DNA from: Flavobacterium psychrolimnae
GTDB taxonomy: Bacteria > Bacteroidota > Bacteroidia > Flavobacteriales > Flavobacteriaceae
Assembly (NCBI RefSeq): GCF_003312425.1
Contig: NZ_QNUX01000001.1
Coordinates: 62,001-126,000 of the forward strand
Length of the DNA: 64,000 nt
Reading direction: 5' to 3'
The position numbers and the translations under genes are program-made. The notes beneath the pieces were generated by a model. The model was given only the letters and a program-made list of their open reading frames with translations, had not been told where the DNA came from and searched no databases. Positions 1-8,271 of the stretch are shown here, in pieces (within the stretch, counting starts at the first letter, position 1; every line of letters starts with the position of its first letter).

Positions 1-1047
1 AAGTACACTTACTAACAACAACGCTCCGTGAATGATGGTCGACATTTTAGATCTTGCTCCAGAATTGCTATTTGCAGAAGAACGCACAATTACTGAGGTC
101 AAAGGTAAACCACCTAAAAGCGAACTCACCATATTACCAATTCCTTGCGCTTTCAACTCCTTATTCGTGTCAGTATATCTTTTTTGAACATCCATTCTAT
201 CGGAAGCTTCTATACTTAATAATGTTTCAATAGACGCTACGATTGCTATAGTCAAGGCTACTACCCATACTTTAGGATTCATCACTCCAGAAAGATTAGG
301 CGTGACAATAATTGCTTTAAATTCTTCGAAAGAAGATGGAACTGGTAGCGAAACTAAATGTTCTTTTCCAATAGCTAATGCACTTCCGTTAGCAATGAAA
401 ATTTCATTTAAAATAACACCTAGAGCAACCGCAATCAAAGCTCCTGGGACTAATTTTAATTTTTTCAAAAAAGGAACTTTATCCCAAGAAATCAAAATTA
501 CCATCGAAACCAAAGTGATCACTATTGAGCCAATTTGGATGTAATCAAAAATACTAAACAGCGCAGAAAATGTGTTACTGCCATCCGTTTGTGAAAACGC
601 TTGGTCTCCTTCAAAATCATTGTCGTATCCAAAAGCATGTGGCAATTGTTTCAGAATAATGATAATTCCGATACCTGCAAGCATTCCTTCAATGACATTC
701 GTTGGAAAATAATTAGAAATACTTCCCGCCTTGGCAAATCCTAATATTAATTGTAGCAAACCTGCGATGAAAACCGCAGTCAAAAAAACATCAAAAGCAC
801 CTAAATCCGTGATTGCCGTAAGAACAATAGCTGTTAAACCCGCAGCTGGACCGGAAACACTAATGTGCGACGTACTGAAATAGCCTACTACTATTCCTCC
901 AATAATTCCTGAAATAATTCCTGAAAATAAAGGAGCACCTGAAGCCATTGCAATACCTAAACACAATGGTAGCGCCACCAAAAAAACCACTAAACCAGAT
1001 GCGAAATCGGATTTAAGGTTAGCAAAAAGATTAATTTTTTTTGACAT
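1..1047 (-). CDS. SulP family inorganic anion permease, 3' part outside window
   Basis: The visible 349 codons start at an ATG at 1047 and are still open at base 1. The N-terminus (MSKKINLFANLKSDFASGLV, then VALPLCLGIAMASG) is the classic SulP opening, followed by GIIGGIVVGYFSTSHISVSG with its SGPAAG-like segment and repeated hydrophobic helices. SulP proteins move sulfate, bicarbonate or other anions across the inner membrane. The cytoplasmic STAS domain, if present, would lie outside the window, so the substrate cannot be judged. Several marine and freshwater Bacteroidota pair such genes with carbonic anhydrase, but the needed neighbour is not visible here. No odd features in the part seen. 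Confidence 0.9.
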   Translation of the reverse strand, partial: MSKKINLFANLKSDFASGLVVFLVALPLCLGIAMASGAPLFSGIISGIIGGIVVGYFSTSHISVSGPAAGLTAIVLTAITDLGAFDVFLTAVFIAGLLQLILGFAKAGSISNYFPTNVIEGMLAGIGIIIILKQLPHAFGYDNDFEGDQAFSQTDGSNTFSALFSIFDYIQIGSIVITLVSMVILISWDKVPFLKKLKLVPGALIAVALGVILNEIFIANGSALAIGKEHLVSLPVPSSFEEFKAIIVTPNLSGVMNPKVWVVALTIAIVASIETLLSIEASDRMDVQKRYTDTNKELKAQGIGNMVSSLLGGLPLTSVIVRSSANSNSGARSKMSTIIHGALLLVSVL

Positions 1048-1134
1048 AATACCTAACTAAAATTGAATACAGCGTTTTTTTCGCACAAAATAATGCGACA
1101 ACAGATTTTGAAATGATTCAAAATCATACTTGTA

Positions 1135-1416
1135 TTAAGCCTCGTTGGGCGGAGGAATAAATATGGAGGAAGTAATCTTATCATGTTTTGATAGATTCTC
1201 AGATAAAATGGCGCTAGAAGTTGATTCTATTGGAACCAAAACTTCTGAAAAATGATCTACATAAAAAAAAGTCTTGATTTCTTTGAGCGAATGTTCCTCT
1301 TCAGAGATGCTATAGAAAATAGATATATCAGCGCTTTTCTCAATCACAGTAACAATTGTTGGAGTGACAAGAAATGCAAAAAATATGATTAAGAATATTT
1401 TAGATATAATTTTCAT
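1135..1416 (-). CDS. Small exported or membrane-anchored protein, unknown function
   Basis: The 93-residue product begins with a hydrophobic stretch (residues 5-24, IFLIIFFAFLVTPTIV...) preceded by lysines, so it is probably exported or anchored by one N-terminal helix. The remainder is polar with no motif I recognise. There is only one methionine, so the start is fixed unless a rare codon is used. A TAnnTTTG-type box (1422-1429, read on the minus strand) lies only five bases before the ATG, which would give an almost leaderless transcript. It sits between the SulP gene and dps on the same strand, with no sign that it belongs to either. Confidence 0.6.
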   Translation of the reverse strand: MKIISKIFLIIFFAFLVTPTIVTVIEKSADISIFYSISEEEHSLKEIKTFFYVDHFSEVLVPIESTSSAILSENLSKHDKITSSIFIPPPNEA

Positions 1417-1421
1417 TGTCG

Positions 1422-1429
1422 CAAAAATA
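1422..1429 (-). promoter_or_regulatory. -7 box TATTTTTG before the 93-aa gene
   Basis: The plus strand reads CAAAAATA, which is TATTTTTG on the minus strand and fits the Bacteroidota TAnnTTTG consensus. No clear -33 TTTG partner is visible. The distance to the ATG is only five bases, much shorter than for the other genes here. Confidence 0.35.
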
Positions 1430-1490
1430 GAATTAAGTTCATTAGAAAAAACATTAGTTCTATTAAATTTAAAAAAAAATTAACATTCAA

Positions 1491-1532
1491 AAAAAAACCA
1501 GAATAAAATCTTATGATTCCATCTGGTTTTTT
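1491..1532 (-). terminator. Intrinsic terminator after dps
   Basis: An AAACCAGA / TCTGGTTT stem with a loop of about 19 bases is flanked by an A-run on one side and a T-run on the other. Read on the minus strand it ends dps 18 bases after its stop codon. It could work in both directions. Confidence 0.7.
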
Positions 1533-1549
1533 CTATTTCGTTATTAAAA

Positions 1550-2029
1550 TTACAAAGTCTCTTCCAACCAAGCTTGCATCATCCAAATTGTTTTTTCTTG
1601 CTCTGATATAAAATCACTCATCATTGAATTTGTTCCTTCGTCATTAATTTCACCCGATTTATTAAGAATTTCTCTTTCTATTTTTAGCAAATGTGACAGT
1701 GAAGTAACAATCAAATGAACCGCTTTCTCGTCATTAGAAACATTCTTCCCTACAACTAATTGATTATTTTTTATGTAATCCTCAAAAGTATGTAGCGGAG
1801 TTCCTCCTACAGTCAACACTCTTTCAGCGATTAAATCAATTTTAATTTGGGCATCCGTATACAATTCTTCAAATTTAACATGCAAATCAAAAAAACGTTT
1901 CCCTCTTATATTCCAATGAATTCCTCTTAAATTTTGATAATACACTTGAAAATTAGATAACAAAACATTCAATTCACTTACAATCAATTCTGATTCTTTA
2001 ACTGGTAATCCTAAAATATTTGTTTTCAT
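1550..2029 (-). CDS. dps: Dps family DNA-binding ferritin-like protein
   Basis: The 159-residue length and the ferroxidase residues fit Dps. H38 (in GIHWNIRG), H50, D65 and E69 keep the spacing of H31, H43, D58 and E62 in Listeria Dps. Dps forms a 12-subunit shell that oxidises Fe(II) with hydrogen peroxide, stores the ferric core and protects DNA. The gene is divergent from oxyR with 98 bases between the starts, the arrangement expected for a peroxide-induced gene. A TATTTTTG box at 2046-2053 lies 16 bases before the start. The N-terminus is short and lacks an obvious lysine-rich DNA-binding tail, so protection may act mainly through iron and peroxide removal. Confidence 0.95.
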   Translation of the reverse strand: MKTNILGLPVKESELIVSELNVLLSNFQVYYQNLRGIHWNIRGKRFFDLHVKFEELYTDAQIKIDLIAERVLTVGGTPLHTFEDYIKNNQLVVGKNVSNDEKAVHLIVTSLSHLLKIEREILNKSGEINDEGTNSMMSDFISEQEKTIWMMQAWLEETL

Positions 2030-2045
2030 AATTTATTATTTTAAA

Positions 2046-2053
2046 CAAAAATA
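2046..2053 (-). promoter_or_regulatory. -7 box for dps
   Basis: CAAAAATA on the plus strand gives TATTTTTG on the minus strand, 16 bases before the dps ATG. The dps-oxyR gap of 98 bases should also hold the OxyR-binding site; I did not find a symmetric site that I would name. Confidence 0.55.
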
Positions 2054-2098
2054 CGCAAGAAAACACCACTTTACACTATAAGTCAAATTGATTGTTTT

Positions 2099-2106
2099 TA
2101 TATTTG
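2099..2106 (+). promoter_or_regulatory. -7 box for oxyR
   Basis: TATATTTG matches TAnnTTTG and lies 21 bases before the oxyR ATG. A good -33 element is not apparent. Confidence 0.55.
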
Positions 2107-2127
2107 CATCAGATATTACTATAAAAA

Positions 2128-3072
2128 ATGACAATAACTCAACTAAAATATGTTTTGGCTGTAGCCGAACACAAAAATTTCACTCTTGCGGCCGAAAAAT
2201 GCTTTGTAACTCAACCTACATTGAGTATGCAGATTCAGAAAATCGAAGAAGAGTTAAGCATTCAGATATTTGACCGATCAAAAAAACCGATTCAACTTAC
2301 TGATATTGGTCAAAAAATAGTTAACCAAGCTAAAAATATCGTCAACGAAGCTGATCGCATTCAAGATATTGTAGAACAGCAAAAAGGATTTATTGGTGGT
2401 GAATTCCGATTAGGAATAATTCCTACCATTATGCCTACTTTATTACCGATGTTTTTGAATAATTTCATTAAAAAATATCCAAAAGTAAAACTCATCATCG
2501 AAGAGTTGAATACGGACGAAATTATTACAAAACTTAATAATGGTCATCTGGATGCTGCCATAGCCGCAACTCCATTATTAGAAGATAAAATCAAGGAAAT
2601 TGTATTGTATTTTGAACCTTTTGTGGCGTACATTCCGGAAAGTCACCATCATTTTCAAAAGGAAGAAATTGAAGTTTCCGACTTAAACTTAGATGAAATT
2701 CTGTTATTGCAAGACGGTCATTGCTTTAGAGACGGAATTTTAAATTTGTGTAAAAATAATAGCAGCAAAAATGAAATTGGACATTTTCAAATAGAAAGCG
2801 GCAGTTTTGAAACCTTAATAAAATTAGCCGATGAAGGTTTAGGAACAACATTACTTCCTTATTTGCATACGTTAGATTTAAAAGAAAAAGATAAATTAAA
2901 GCTTCGCCATTTCAAGGAACCAAAACCAGCGCGAGAAGTCAGCCTTATTTTTCCTAAAAGCGAATTGAAAATTCAGATAATTGAAGCTCTTAGAAGTACG
3001 ATTGCCGGAGTGATAAAAGGAGCAATCGTTTTTCAGAACGTACAAATTATAAGTTCTATTCATAAAAAATAA
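2128..3072 (+). CDS. oxyR: OxyR, hydrogen-peroxide-sensing LysR-type regulator
   Basis: The 314-residue LysR-type protein has the N-terminal winged helix-turn-helix (MTITQLKYVLAVAEHKNF, with AAEKCFVTQPTLSMQI) and a periplasmic-binding-like sensor domain. The sensor contains DGHCFRDGILNLC. Its two cysteines fall at residues 199 and 208, the same numbers as the redox pair of E. coli OxyR, so a disulfide switch is very likely. GSFETLIKLADEGLGTTLLP is the expected OxyR-like segment near the dimer interface. It is divergent from dps, its probable target. In Bacteroidota, OxyR usually drives peroxide-induced dps, katA and ahpCF. Confidence 0.95.
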   Translation: MTITQLKYVLAVAEHKNFTLAAEKCFVTQPTLSMQIQKIEEELSIQIFDRSKKPIQLTDIGQKIVNQAKNIVNEADRIQDIVEQQKGFIGGEFRLGIIPTIMPTLLPMFLNNFIKKYPKVKLIIEELNTDEIITKLNNGHLDAAIAATPLLEDKIKEIVLYFEPFVAYIPESHHHFQKEEIEVSDLNLDEILLLQDGHCFRDGILNLCKNNSSKNEIGHFQIESGSFETLIKLADEGLGTTLLPYLHTLDLKEKDKLKLRHFKEPKPAREVSLIFPKSELKIQIIEALRSTIAGVIKGAIVFQNVQIISSIHKK

Positions 3073-3078
3073 AAAAAA

Positions 3079-3106
3079 GGAACCGTTTTCGCGGTTCCTT
3101 TTTTTT
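3079..3106 (+). terminator. Intrinsic terminator after oxyR
   Basis: GGAACCG (3079-3085) pairs with CGGTTCC (3092-3098), followed by eight T. An eight-A run before the stem lets it also serve the minus-strand gene ending at 3105. Confidence 0.85.
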
Positions 3107-3302
3107 ATGAATTTACAATAAGTAAACATTGTTTCAACTCTGGTTTTCCTATCGTATAGTTCAATAACCATTCTCGTAATTGTTCCATTTCGTAAGGCAA
3201 CAACATTTTGATGGCTTTTTCTAACTCTTTGCAAAAAAGCAACGGATCAAAACTTACTCTTTCTAGGACTGATTTTGTATAATCATACATGATTTTCGAC
3301 AT
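3105..3302 (-). CDS. Conserved small protein of unknown function
   Basis: From the ATG at 3302 the product is 65 residues (MSKIMYDYTKSVLERVSFDP...). The open frame extends to an ATG at 3356 for 83 residues, but the extra N-terminal part looks like untranslated sequence. An ATG at 3290 (MYDYTKSV) is the other reasonable start. The protein is hydrophilic, mostly helical by composition, with LFCKELEKAIKMLLPYE and a C-terminal KPELKQCL. I recall similar small proteins in other flavobacteria, but know of no function. It shares the bidirectional terminator with oxyR. Confidence 0.6.
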   Translation of the reverse strand: MSKIMYDYTKSVLERVSFDPLLFCKELEKAIKMLLPYEMEQLREWLLNYTIGKPELKQCLLIVNS

Positions 3303-3471
3303 AGTAAATGAAGATTTTAAGTTAGATTTTAATAATAAATCGGTGTAAAAATACATTAATTATAATTGTAACATAATTATTTAACGTAGTTTTTAGTTTT
3401 TTATTTCACATAAAAATTCCATCAATAAAACAAAAACAAACTACTGAAAACAAAGGCTTTAACAACTCTAT

Positions 3472-4134
3472 TTAGTTTTTTGTAGCCCGAAACATTTCTC
3501 TTTTTCCCGGTGGCCCTGCGAGTTTTTCAACAGTAAAACCTACTTCAATCATGCTCCTTTTTACCACACCTCTGGCTGCATAGGTAACCAGCACTCCATT
3601 TGGTTTGAGCGCCTTATACATTTTTTCGAAAATTGCTGTACTCCACAATTCAGGTTGTACTCTATATCCAAAAGCATCGAAATAAATCAAGTCAAATTTA
3701 TTTTCATCATTGATTTCTTCAAAGAATTGTTTTCTTTTCGTCAATGTAAAATCATCATCCAGAATAATTTTTTCTTCCCAATTACTTTGATGCATGATAT
3801 CAAAAATTGAATTTTGTTCCACTGCCTTAAGTTCTTCTACATAATTCATCGACACTATTTCCTCTGCTGAAATTGGATACGCTTCCACTCCAACATAATC
3901 AATACTTTGATTCCTTTTTTTTGATTCCAAAAAAGTAATAAAAGCATTAAGGCCGGTGCCAAAACCAATTTCTAAAATAGAAACATTCCTGTCTGGAAAC
4001 AGTGAAAGTCCGTTTTTTATAAATACGTGTTGCGCTTCCTGAATGGCTCCATGTTTAGAATGATAACATTCGTCCCATTCCGCAATATGAATGGTTGTCG
4101 AACCATCAAGTGTTTGGATTATTTCTCTTTTCAA
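3472..4134 (-). CDS. mnmD: MnmD-like tRNA mnm5s2U34 methyltransferase
   Basis: The 220-residue protein corresponds to the methyltransferase half of bifunctional MnmC (DUF752 family). It would convert nm5s2U to mnm5s2U at wobble position 34 of tRNA using S-adenosylmethionine. The SAM-binding motif is LEIGFGTGLNAF (about residues 54-65), and the family-typical acidic FDAFG segment follows near residue 155. The opening, with YHSKHGAIQEAQHVFI, is also typical. No FAD-dependent MnmC1 half is fused, as is usual in this phylum. It is monocistronic; a TAATTTTG box lies at 4180-4187. Confidence 0.88.
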   Translation of the reverse strand: MKREIIQTLDGSTTIHIAEWDECYHSKHGAIQEAQHVFIKNGLSLFPDRNVSILEIGFGTGLNAFITFLESKKRNQSIDYVGVEAYPISAEEIVSMNYVEELKAVEQNSIFDIMHQSNWEEKIILDDDFTLTKRKQFFEEINDENKFDLIYFDAFGYRVQPELWSTAIFEKMYKALKPNGVLVTYAARGVVKRSMIEVGFTVEKLAGPPGKREMFRATKN

Positions 4135-4179
4135 AATTATTTTCTAAAGTTATTCGAGTGTGAAATTTTTTAAACTTGT

Positions 4180-4187
4180 CAAAATTA
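4180..4187 (-). promoter_or_regulatory. -7 box for mnmD
   Basis: CAAAATTA on the plus strand equals TAATTTTG on the minus strand, 45 bases before the mnmD ATG. It matches TAnnTTTG, but without a visible -33 partner. Confidence 0.35.
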
Positions 4188-4341
4188 ATGAAAACTAATG
4201 CGTTTACTGCTGATAAATCACTATTTATTATGTAATCGATAGAATTAAGCTCGTTTTTTTTTAATTTTCTAAAACGTAAACAAATCGTAGTTAAAGGCTG
4301 TAATTAATATTGTTTTCATAAGTAATTTGCTGATTTTTATT

Positions 4342-4349
4342 TAATTTTG
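4342..4349 (+). promoter_or_regulatory. -7 box for ilvE
   Basis: TAATTTTG matches TAnnTTTG, 86 bases before the ilvE ATG, which leaves room for a 5' leader. I looked for a leader peptide or T-box-like structure in 4350-4435 and saw none. The rest of the 301-base gap (4135-4435) is AT-rich and featureless. Confidence 0.4.
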
Positions 4350-4435
4350 CAAATATTAAATGCCAATTTGTAGAAACCAGATTTTTTTAAGCTTTAGCTA
4401 ACACTTTAAAAAAAATTAAAAAACGATACCTTATT

Positions 4436-5503
4436 ATGAGTACCACTCAAACTAACAAAATTGAAATTATAAAATCCGCTACTTCAAAAATAAGTGAAGT
4501 AGATTTTGAAAACTTAAGCTTTGGTTCCGTTTTCACGGATCATTTATTTGAATGTGATTTTAAAAATGGTGAATGGCAACAACCGGTCATTAAACCTTAC
4601 GCTCCTTTTTTGTTAGACCCATCAACAAGAGTTTTTCATTACGGCCAAGCTATATTTGAGGGTATGAAAGCCTACAAGGATACTAATGATGCTGTTTGGC
4701 TTTTTAGACCTGACGAAAACTACAAACGTTTCAATAAATCAGCAGTGAGAATGGCTATGCCTGAAGTTCCTGAAGAAATATTCATGAATGGATTGAATCA
4801 ATTGTTGCAATTAGACGAAGCTTGGATCAAAAAAGGGAAAGGAAATGCAATGTATATCCGACCATTTATGATTGCTACTGGAACAGGTGTGATTGCAAAT
4901 CCATCCAATGATTATAAATTCATGATCATTTTATCTCCAGTAACCTCTTATTATTCCGGTGATGTCAAAGTGCTTATCGCAGAACATTTCAGTAGAGCTG
5001 CTAATGGAGGAATTGGAGCTGCAAAGGCTGCAGGTAATTACGCTGCTCAATTCTATCCAACTAATTTAGCCAACAAGGAAGGATTCCAACAAGTAATTTG
5101 GACAGATGATGCTACGCATACCAAACTGGAAGAAGCGGGAACAATGAATGTTTTCTTTAGAATAAATGATACTTTATTGACGGCTCCGGTTAGCGAAAGA
5201 ATTCTTGATGGTGTTACCAGAAAAACACTAATCGACTTGGCTAAAAGTGAAGGAATTGCTGTAGAGATTCGTCCCGTTTTGGTATCTGAACTTGTTGAAG
5301 CTTCGAAAAACGGAACTCTAAAAGAAATTTTTGGTGCTGGAACAGCGGCTGTAGTAAGTCCGATATCAGGATTTTCATACCAAGACGTATATTATGAATT
5401 ACCAAAAATTGAAAAAACAGTAGCAATTCAGTTGAAAGACAAATTGACTAATATCCAGAATAAACTAGAAGAAGATACTTTTGGGTGGACTGTTAAAATA
5501 TAA
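4436..5503 (+). CDS. ilvE: Branched-chain amino acid aminotransferase
   Basis: The 355-residue class IV PLP aminotransferase catalyses the reversible transamination of leucine, isoleucine and valine with 2-oxoglutarate. The substrate-side motif RVFHYGQAIFEGMKAY (residues 65-80), the PLP lysine K197 within GAAKAAGNYAAQF, and EEAGTMNVFF are all present. Length fits the eukaryote-like BCAT subgroup (about 350), rather than the shorter E. coli enzyme (about 309). It stands alone, with its own promoter and a strong terminator, apart from any ilv or leu biosynthetic cluster. Confidence 0.95.
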   Translation: MSTTQTNKIEIIKSATSKISEVDFENLSFGSVFTDHLFECDFKNGEWQQPVIKPYAPFLLDPSTRVFHYGQAIFEGMKAYKDTNDAVWLFRPDENYKRFNKSAVRMAMPEVPEEIFMNGLNQLLQLDEAWIKKGKGNAMYIRPFMIATGTGVIANPSNDYKFMIILSPVTSYYSGDVKVLIAEHFSRAANGGIGAAKAAGNYAAQFYPTNLANKEGFQQVIWTDDATHTKLEEAGTMNVFFRINDTLLTAPVSERILDGVTRKTLIDLAKSEGIAVEIRPVLVSELVEASKNGTLKEIFGAGTAAVVSPISGFSYQDVYYELPKIEKTVAIQLKDKLTNIQNKLEEDTFGWTVKI

Positions 5504-5527
5504 TATTTAAACAATCAGCATGCATAC

Positions 5528-5560
5528 AAAAAGCGATTTTCACAATGAAAATCGCTTTTT
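5528..5560 (+). terminator. Bidirectional terminator between ilvE and the MazG-like gene
   Basis: A perfect 14-bp stem, AAAAAGCGATTTTC / GAAAATCGCTTTTT, with a 5-base loop, lies between two convergent genes. Confidence 0.9.
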
Positions 5561-5594
5561 GCATTTTGTAAATAGTAAGATTCCGCCTGTGCTC

Positions 5595-5984
5595 CTATTT
5601 AAGTTCCAATATTTTAGAAAAATCAGGTTTAAAATAATTTGGTCCTTTCATCACTTTGCCATCTTCACGGTAAATCGGGCTTCCGTCTTCGCCTAACTTA
5701 CTCATATTACTACGTTGGATTTCGTCAAAAACTTCCTCTATTTTATGTTGCAAACCATGTTCGATAATAGTTCCGCAGAGAATGTACATCATGTCCCCTA
5801 ATGCGTCCGCAATTTCTATTAAATCATTATTTTGAACTGCTTCAAGATATTCTTCGTTTTCCTCTTTCATTAAATTATAGCGAAGTTCATGCTTACTTTC
5901 GCCTAAATTAGCTGTTGGAATTTCACTGTGCCCAATTTTAAAAGCGGTATGAAATTCTTTGACTGAGTTTATCTGTTTTTGCAT
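5595..5984 (-). CDS. MazG-superfamily nucleotide pyrophosphohydrolase
   Basis: This 129-residue all-alpha NTP pyrophosphatase has the metal-binding EExxE element (MKEENEEYLEA) and the downstream ExxD element (EIADALGDMMYILCGT). Both are needed for Mg-dependent hydrolysis of nucleoside triphosphates or phosphoribosyl-ATP to the monophosphate and pyrophosphate. It carries a short C-terminal extension ending YFKPDFSKIL. It is too distant from HisE for a histidine role, since no his genes are nearby. House-cleaning of non-canonical nucleotides is the likeliest role, and the substrate is unknown. Confidence 0.8.
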   Translation of the reverse strand: MQKQINSVKEFHTAFKIGHSEIPTANLGESKHELRYNLMKEENEEYLEAVQNNDLIEIADALGDMMYILCGTIIEHGLQHKIEEVFDEIQRSNMSKLGEDGSPIYREDGKVMKGPNYFKPDFSKILELK

Positions 5985-6039
5985 CTTTTTATTTTGTTAA
6001 ATGAAAAGGCAAATTAGCAACTATTTCTAAACTATTACC

Positions 6040-6047
6040 TAAATTTG
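6040..6047 (+). promoter_or_regulatory. -7 box for the 62-aa membrane protein
   Basis: TAAATTTG matches TAnnTTTG, 18 bases before the ATG at 6066. The same bases contain a TTG that could be mistaken for an upstream start. Confidence 0.55.
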
Positions 6048-6065
6048 CCTGAAATAATTTCAACT

Positions 6066-6254
6066 ATGTTTAGTCAAGGTCAATTAGTGTTTGCAGGCTT
6101 GTTTTTTGTTGCATTTGTTATTGCTGCAATTTATTCCTATCGAAAAGATATCAAAATTCATAATGAGTTTTACAAGGGGAATTACAAAATTGTAATAGGA
6201 TTTGTAGTTTTTATTGGTATTTTATTCCTGATAAAAATATTTTTCAAACGTTAG
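6066..6254 (+). CDS. Small two-helix membrane protein
   Basis: The 62-residue product begins MFSQGQLVFAGLFFVAF and has two hydrophobic helices (about residues 8-23 and 43-59) joined by a basic loop, YSYRKDIKIHNEFYKGNYK. The open frame extends upstream to a TTG at 6045, but that codon lies inside the -7 element, so ATG 6066 is preferred. The second helix is followed by a lysine-rich tail. No catalytic motif is visible. Its own promoter and terminator suggest it is a real gene of unknown role, as in other flavobacteria. Confidence 0.65.
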   Translation: MFSQGQLVFAGLFFVAFVIAAIYSYRKDIKIHNEFYKGNYKIVIGFVVFIGILFLIKIFFKR

Positions 6255-6275
6255 TTTTCTCCAAATTAATAAACC

Positions 6276-6301
6276 AATTCCACTCTACAGTGGAATTTTT
6301 T
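6276..6301 (+). terminator. Intrinsic terminator after the 62-aa gene
   Basis: AATTCCACT / AGTGGAATT form a perfect 9-bp stem with a CTAC loop, followed by a T-run. Confidence 0.85.
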
Positions 6302-6514
6302 GTTTTAAATATATCAGGATATGCTTTCAAAATTCTTGTTTGTGCATAAAAATTGAAAATTAAGGCATTGAAAATTAATTTTTTAACCGCTTCAAATAAT
6401 TAAATAAATTAAACTTCCTTTTTTGAAATAAAATTGCCATCATATTTTTTTAACACTTTCCGCTACTTGTAAATTAAATCTTTAACTTTACAAAAATTAA
6501 TAAACCCGTGTATT

Positions 6515-7636
6515 ATGAGGATTTTAAAATATTTATTTCTTTTACTGCTGCTTAGTTTTGTGGCTTTATCCATTTTTGTAGCTACTCAAAAAGGAGATTT
6601 TACCGTAGAAAGAAGTAAAATCATAAATTCTCCAAAATCCAACGTTTTTAATTTTGTCAATGATTACAGAAACTGGGAAGATTTTGGCTCATGGATTACT
6701 GCAGATCCAGAGATTAAAATTAATTATCCCGGCAAAACAATTGGTCCAGGAGCATCGTATTCCTGGGAAGGAAAAGATGGAAATGGTGATATGAAAACTC
6801 TTTTTGTAAAAGAAAACGATAGTATTTCTCAGAAAATGAATTATAGCGGTACCGAATCTTCGGTTTTTTGGAAATTTAAAGATACCGTTGGAGGAACAAA
6901 AGTAACTTGGAAAACCATTGGAAAAATGAGTTTTTCTATGAAAGTATATACCGCGTTTAATGGAGGCATCGATAAAATCATTGGTGAAATGTATGAAAAA
7001 AGCCTGGCCAATCTTGATAAAACGCTAGATTTTGAAATAAACACCTACACGGTAAAAGTGGACGGACCAGATAAAAAGGCTGGAACCTTTTATTTGAAAC
7101 AAACCTTCAACAGTAAAATTTCGAATGTTATTAAAAATTCCAGAATCGTATTTTATAAAATCAACACTTTCTGTAAACAAAATAGTATTGAATTGAATGG
7201 AAAACCATTTTTAATCTATCACACTTATGATGTATCAAGCGGATTGACCAAAGTTTCGTTTTGTGTTCCCATAAAAACTCAAATTTTAACGAGTTCAGGA
7301 AGTGATATTTTAGCTGGAAAACTAGAACCATTCGACGCTGTTAAAACAACTTTAAACGGTGATTATTCCCATACTCAAAAAGCATTGGACAAAACTAAAG
7401 CATACATTAATACCAATAAAATTGTGCTAGATCCTGCATTTTCACACTTGGAAGTTTTCACTACAAGTAGAACAGAAATTAAAAATCCTTCAAAATGGAT
7501 AACTGAAATCTACTATCCGATACAGCCAAAAGTAATTCCTGTAAATTCTTATGTTCCCGCTGCTATCAAGAAAGTAGAACCTGTAAAAACTCCTGAACCG
7601 TTTATCAATAAAGAAGAAGAGCAATCTGAATTTTAA
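6515..7636 (+). CDS. Membrane-anchored SRPBCC protein with GyrI-like C-terminal domain
   Basis: The 373-residue product has an N-terminal transmembrane helix or uncleaved signal (residues 5-23). A SRPBCC/polyketide-cyclase-like ligand-binding domain follows (about 28-175; SKIINSPKSNVFNFVNDYRNWEDFGSW is its start in shortened form). A second domain (about 180-330) resembles the GyrI/AraC-effector-binding fold: it has GDYSHTQKALDKTKAYI and ends with an EIYYPI-type strand. The C-terminus is lysine/proline-rich and probably disordered. Such fusions are common in Bacteroidota but have no known ligand. It precedes the ECF sigma operon by 60 bases and may be co-transcribed with it. Confidence 0.75.
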   Translation: MRILKYLFLLLLLSFVALSIFVATQKGDFTVERSKIINSPKSNVFNFVNDYRNWEDFGSWITADPEIKINYPGKTIGPGASYSWEGKDGNGDMKTLFVKENDSISQKMNYSGTESSVFWKFKDTVGGTKVTWKTIGKMSFSMKVYTAFNGGIDKIIGEMYEKSLANLDKTLDFEINTYTVKVDGPDKKAGTFYLKQTFNSKISNVIKNSRIVFYKINTFCKQNSIELNGKPFLIYHTYDVSSGLTKVSFCVPIKTQILTSSGSDILAGKLEPFDAVKTTLNGDYSHTQKALDKTKAYINTNKIVLDPAFSHLEVFTTSRTEIKNPSKWITEIYYPIQPKVIPVNSYVPAAIKKVEPVKTPEPFINKEEEQSEF

Positions 7637-7696
7637 ATATTATTGAACCGATTAAACCTTTATGATAAATTCCACTCTAACCTATAAATAATAATT

Positions 7697-8239
7697 TTGC
7701 AAGAAGAACAGGAATTTATTAACCAATTGTTATCCCCTAAAACGCAAAACCAAGCGTTTCAGCAGCTGATATTGGATTATCAAAGACCACTTTACAATCA
7801 TATTCGTAATATCGTTTTGAATCACGATGATACGGATGATGTTTTGCAAAATACTTTTATTAAAGTATTTCAAAATTTAAAGAATTTTAAAGGCGAAAGC
7901 AAACTGTTTTCATGGATATACCGTATTGCGACCAATGAAGCTTTGACTTTTTTAAAACAAAAATCAAAAATAAGTGGTATCTCATCTGAAACATTGCAAA
8001 ACAAAACCTTAGATAATCTGGAAGCTGATGTGTTTTTTGACGGTAATGATATTCAAATAAAATTGCAAAAAGCTATCGCATTATTACCTGAGAAACAACA
8101 ATTGATTTTTAAAATGAAGTATTTTGAAGAACTCAAGTATGAAGAAATTTCTGAAATTTTGGGAACTTCCGTTGGTGGATTAAAAGCATCCTATCATATT
8201 GCAGTAAAAAAAATAGAAGCTTTTGTATCTACTAATTAA
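7697..8239 (+). CDS. ECF-type RNA polymerase sigma factor
   Basis: The 180-residue product has both ECF domains. Region 2 contains DDVLQNTFIKVFQNLKNF, with FSWIYRIATNEALTFLKQ as the promoter-melting part. Region 4 contains LPEKQQLIFKMKYFEEL and YEEISEILGTSVGGLKASYH. The only plausible start is TTG 7697: an in-frame stop lies at 7685 and no ATG precedes the conserved part. That TTG also forms the end of a TAATTTTG sequence that looks like a -7 box. It is followed by a membrane protein and an exported protein, so it is probably controlled by envelope signals. Confidence 0.9.
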   Translation: MQEEQEFINQLLSPKTQNQAFQQLILDYQRPLYNHIRNIVLNHDDTDDVLQNTFIKVFQNLKNFKGESKLFSWIYRIATNEALTFLKQKSKISGISSETLQNKTLDNLEADVFFDGNDIQIKLQKAIALLPEKQQLIFKMKYFEELKYEEISEILGTSVGGLKASYHIAVKKIEAFVSTN

Positions 8240-8271
8240 ACCTTTTTGCAATAAATACGTCTAAAGAAAAT

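Noticed and set aside
6045..6065. TTG start at 6045 for the small membrane protein
   Set aside because: The TTG is part of the TAAATTTG box; ATG 6066 lies at the usual distance from it.
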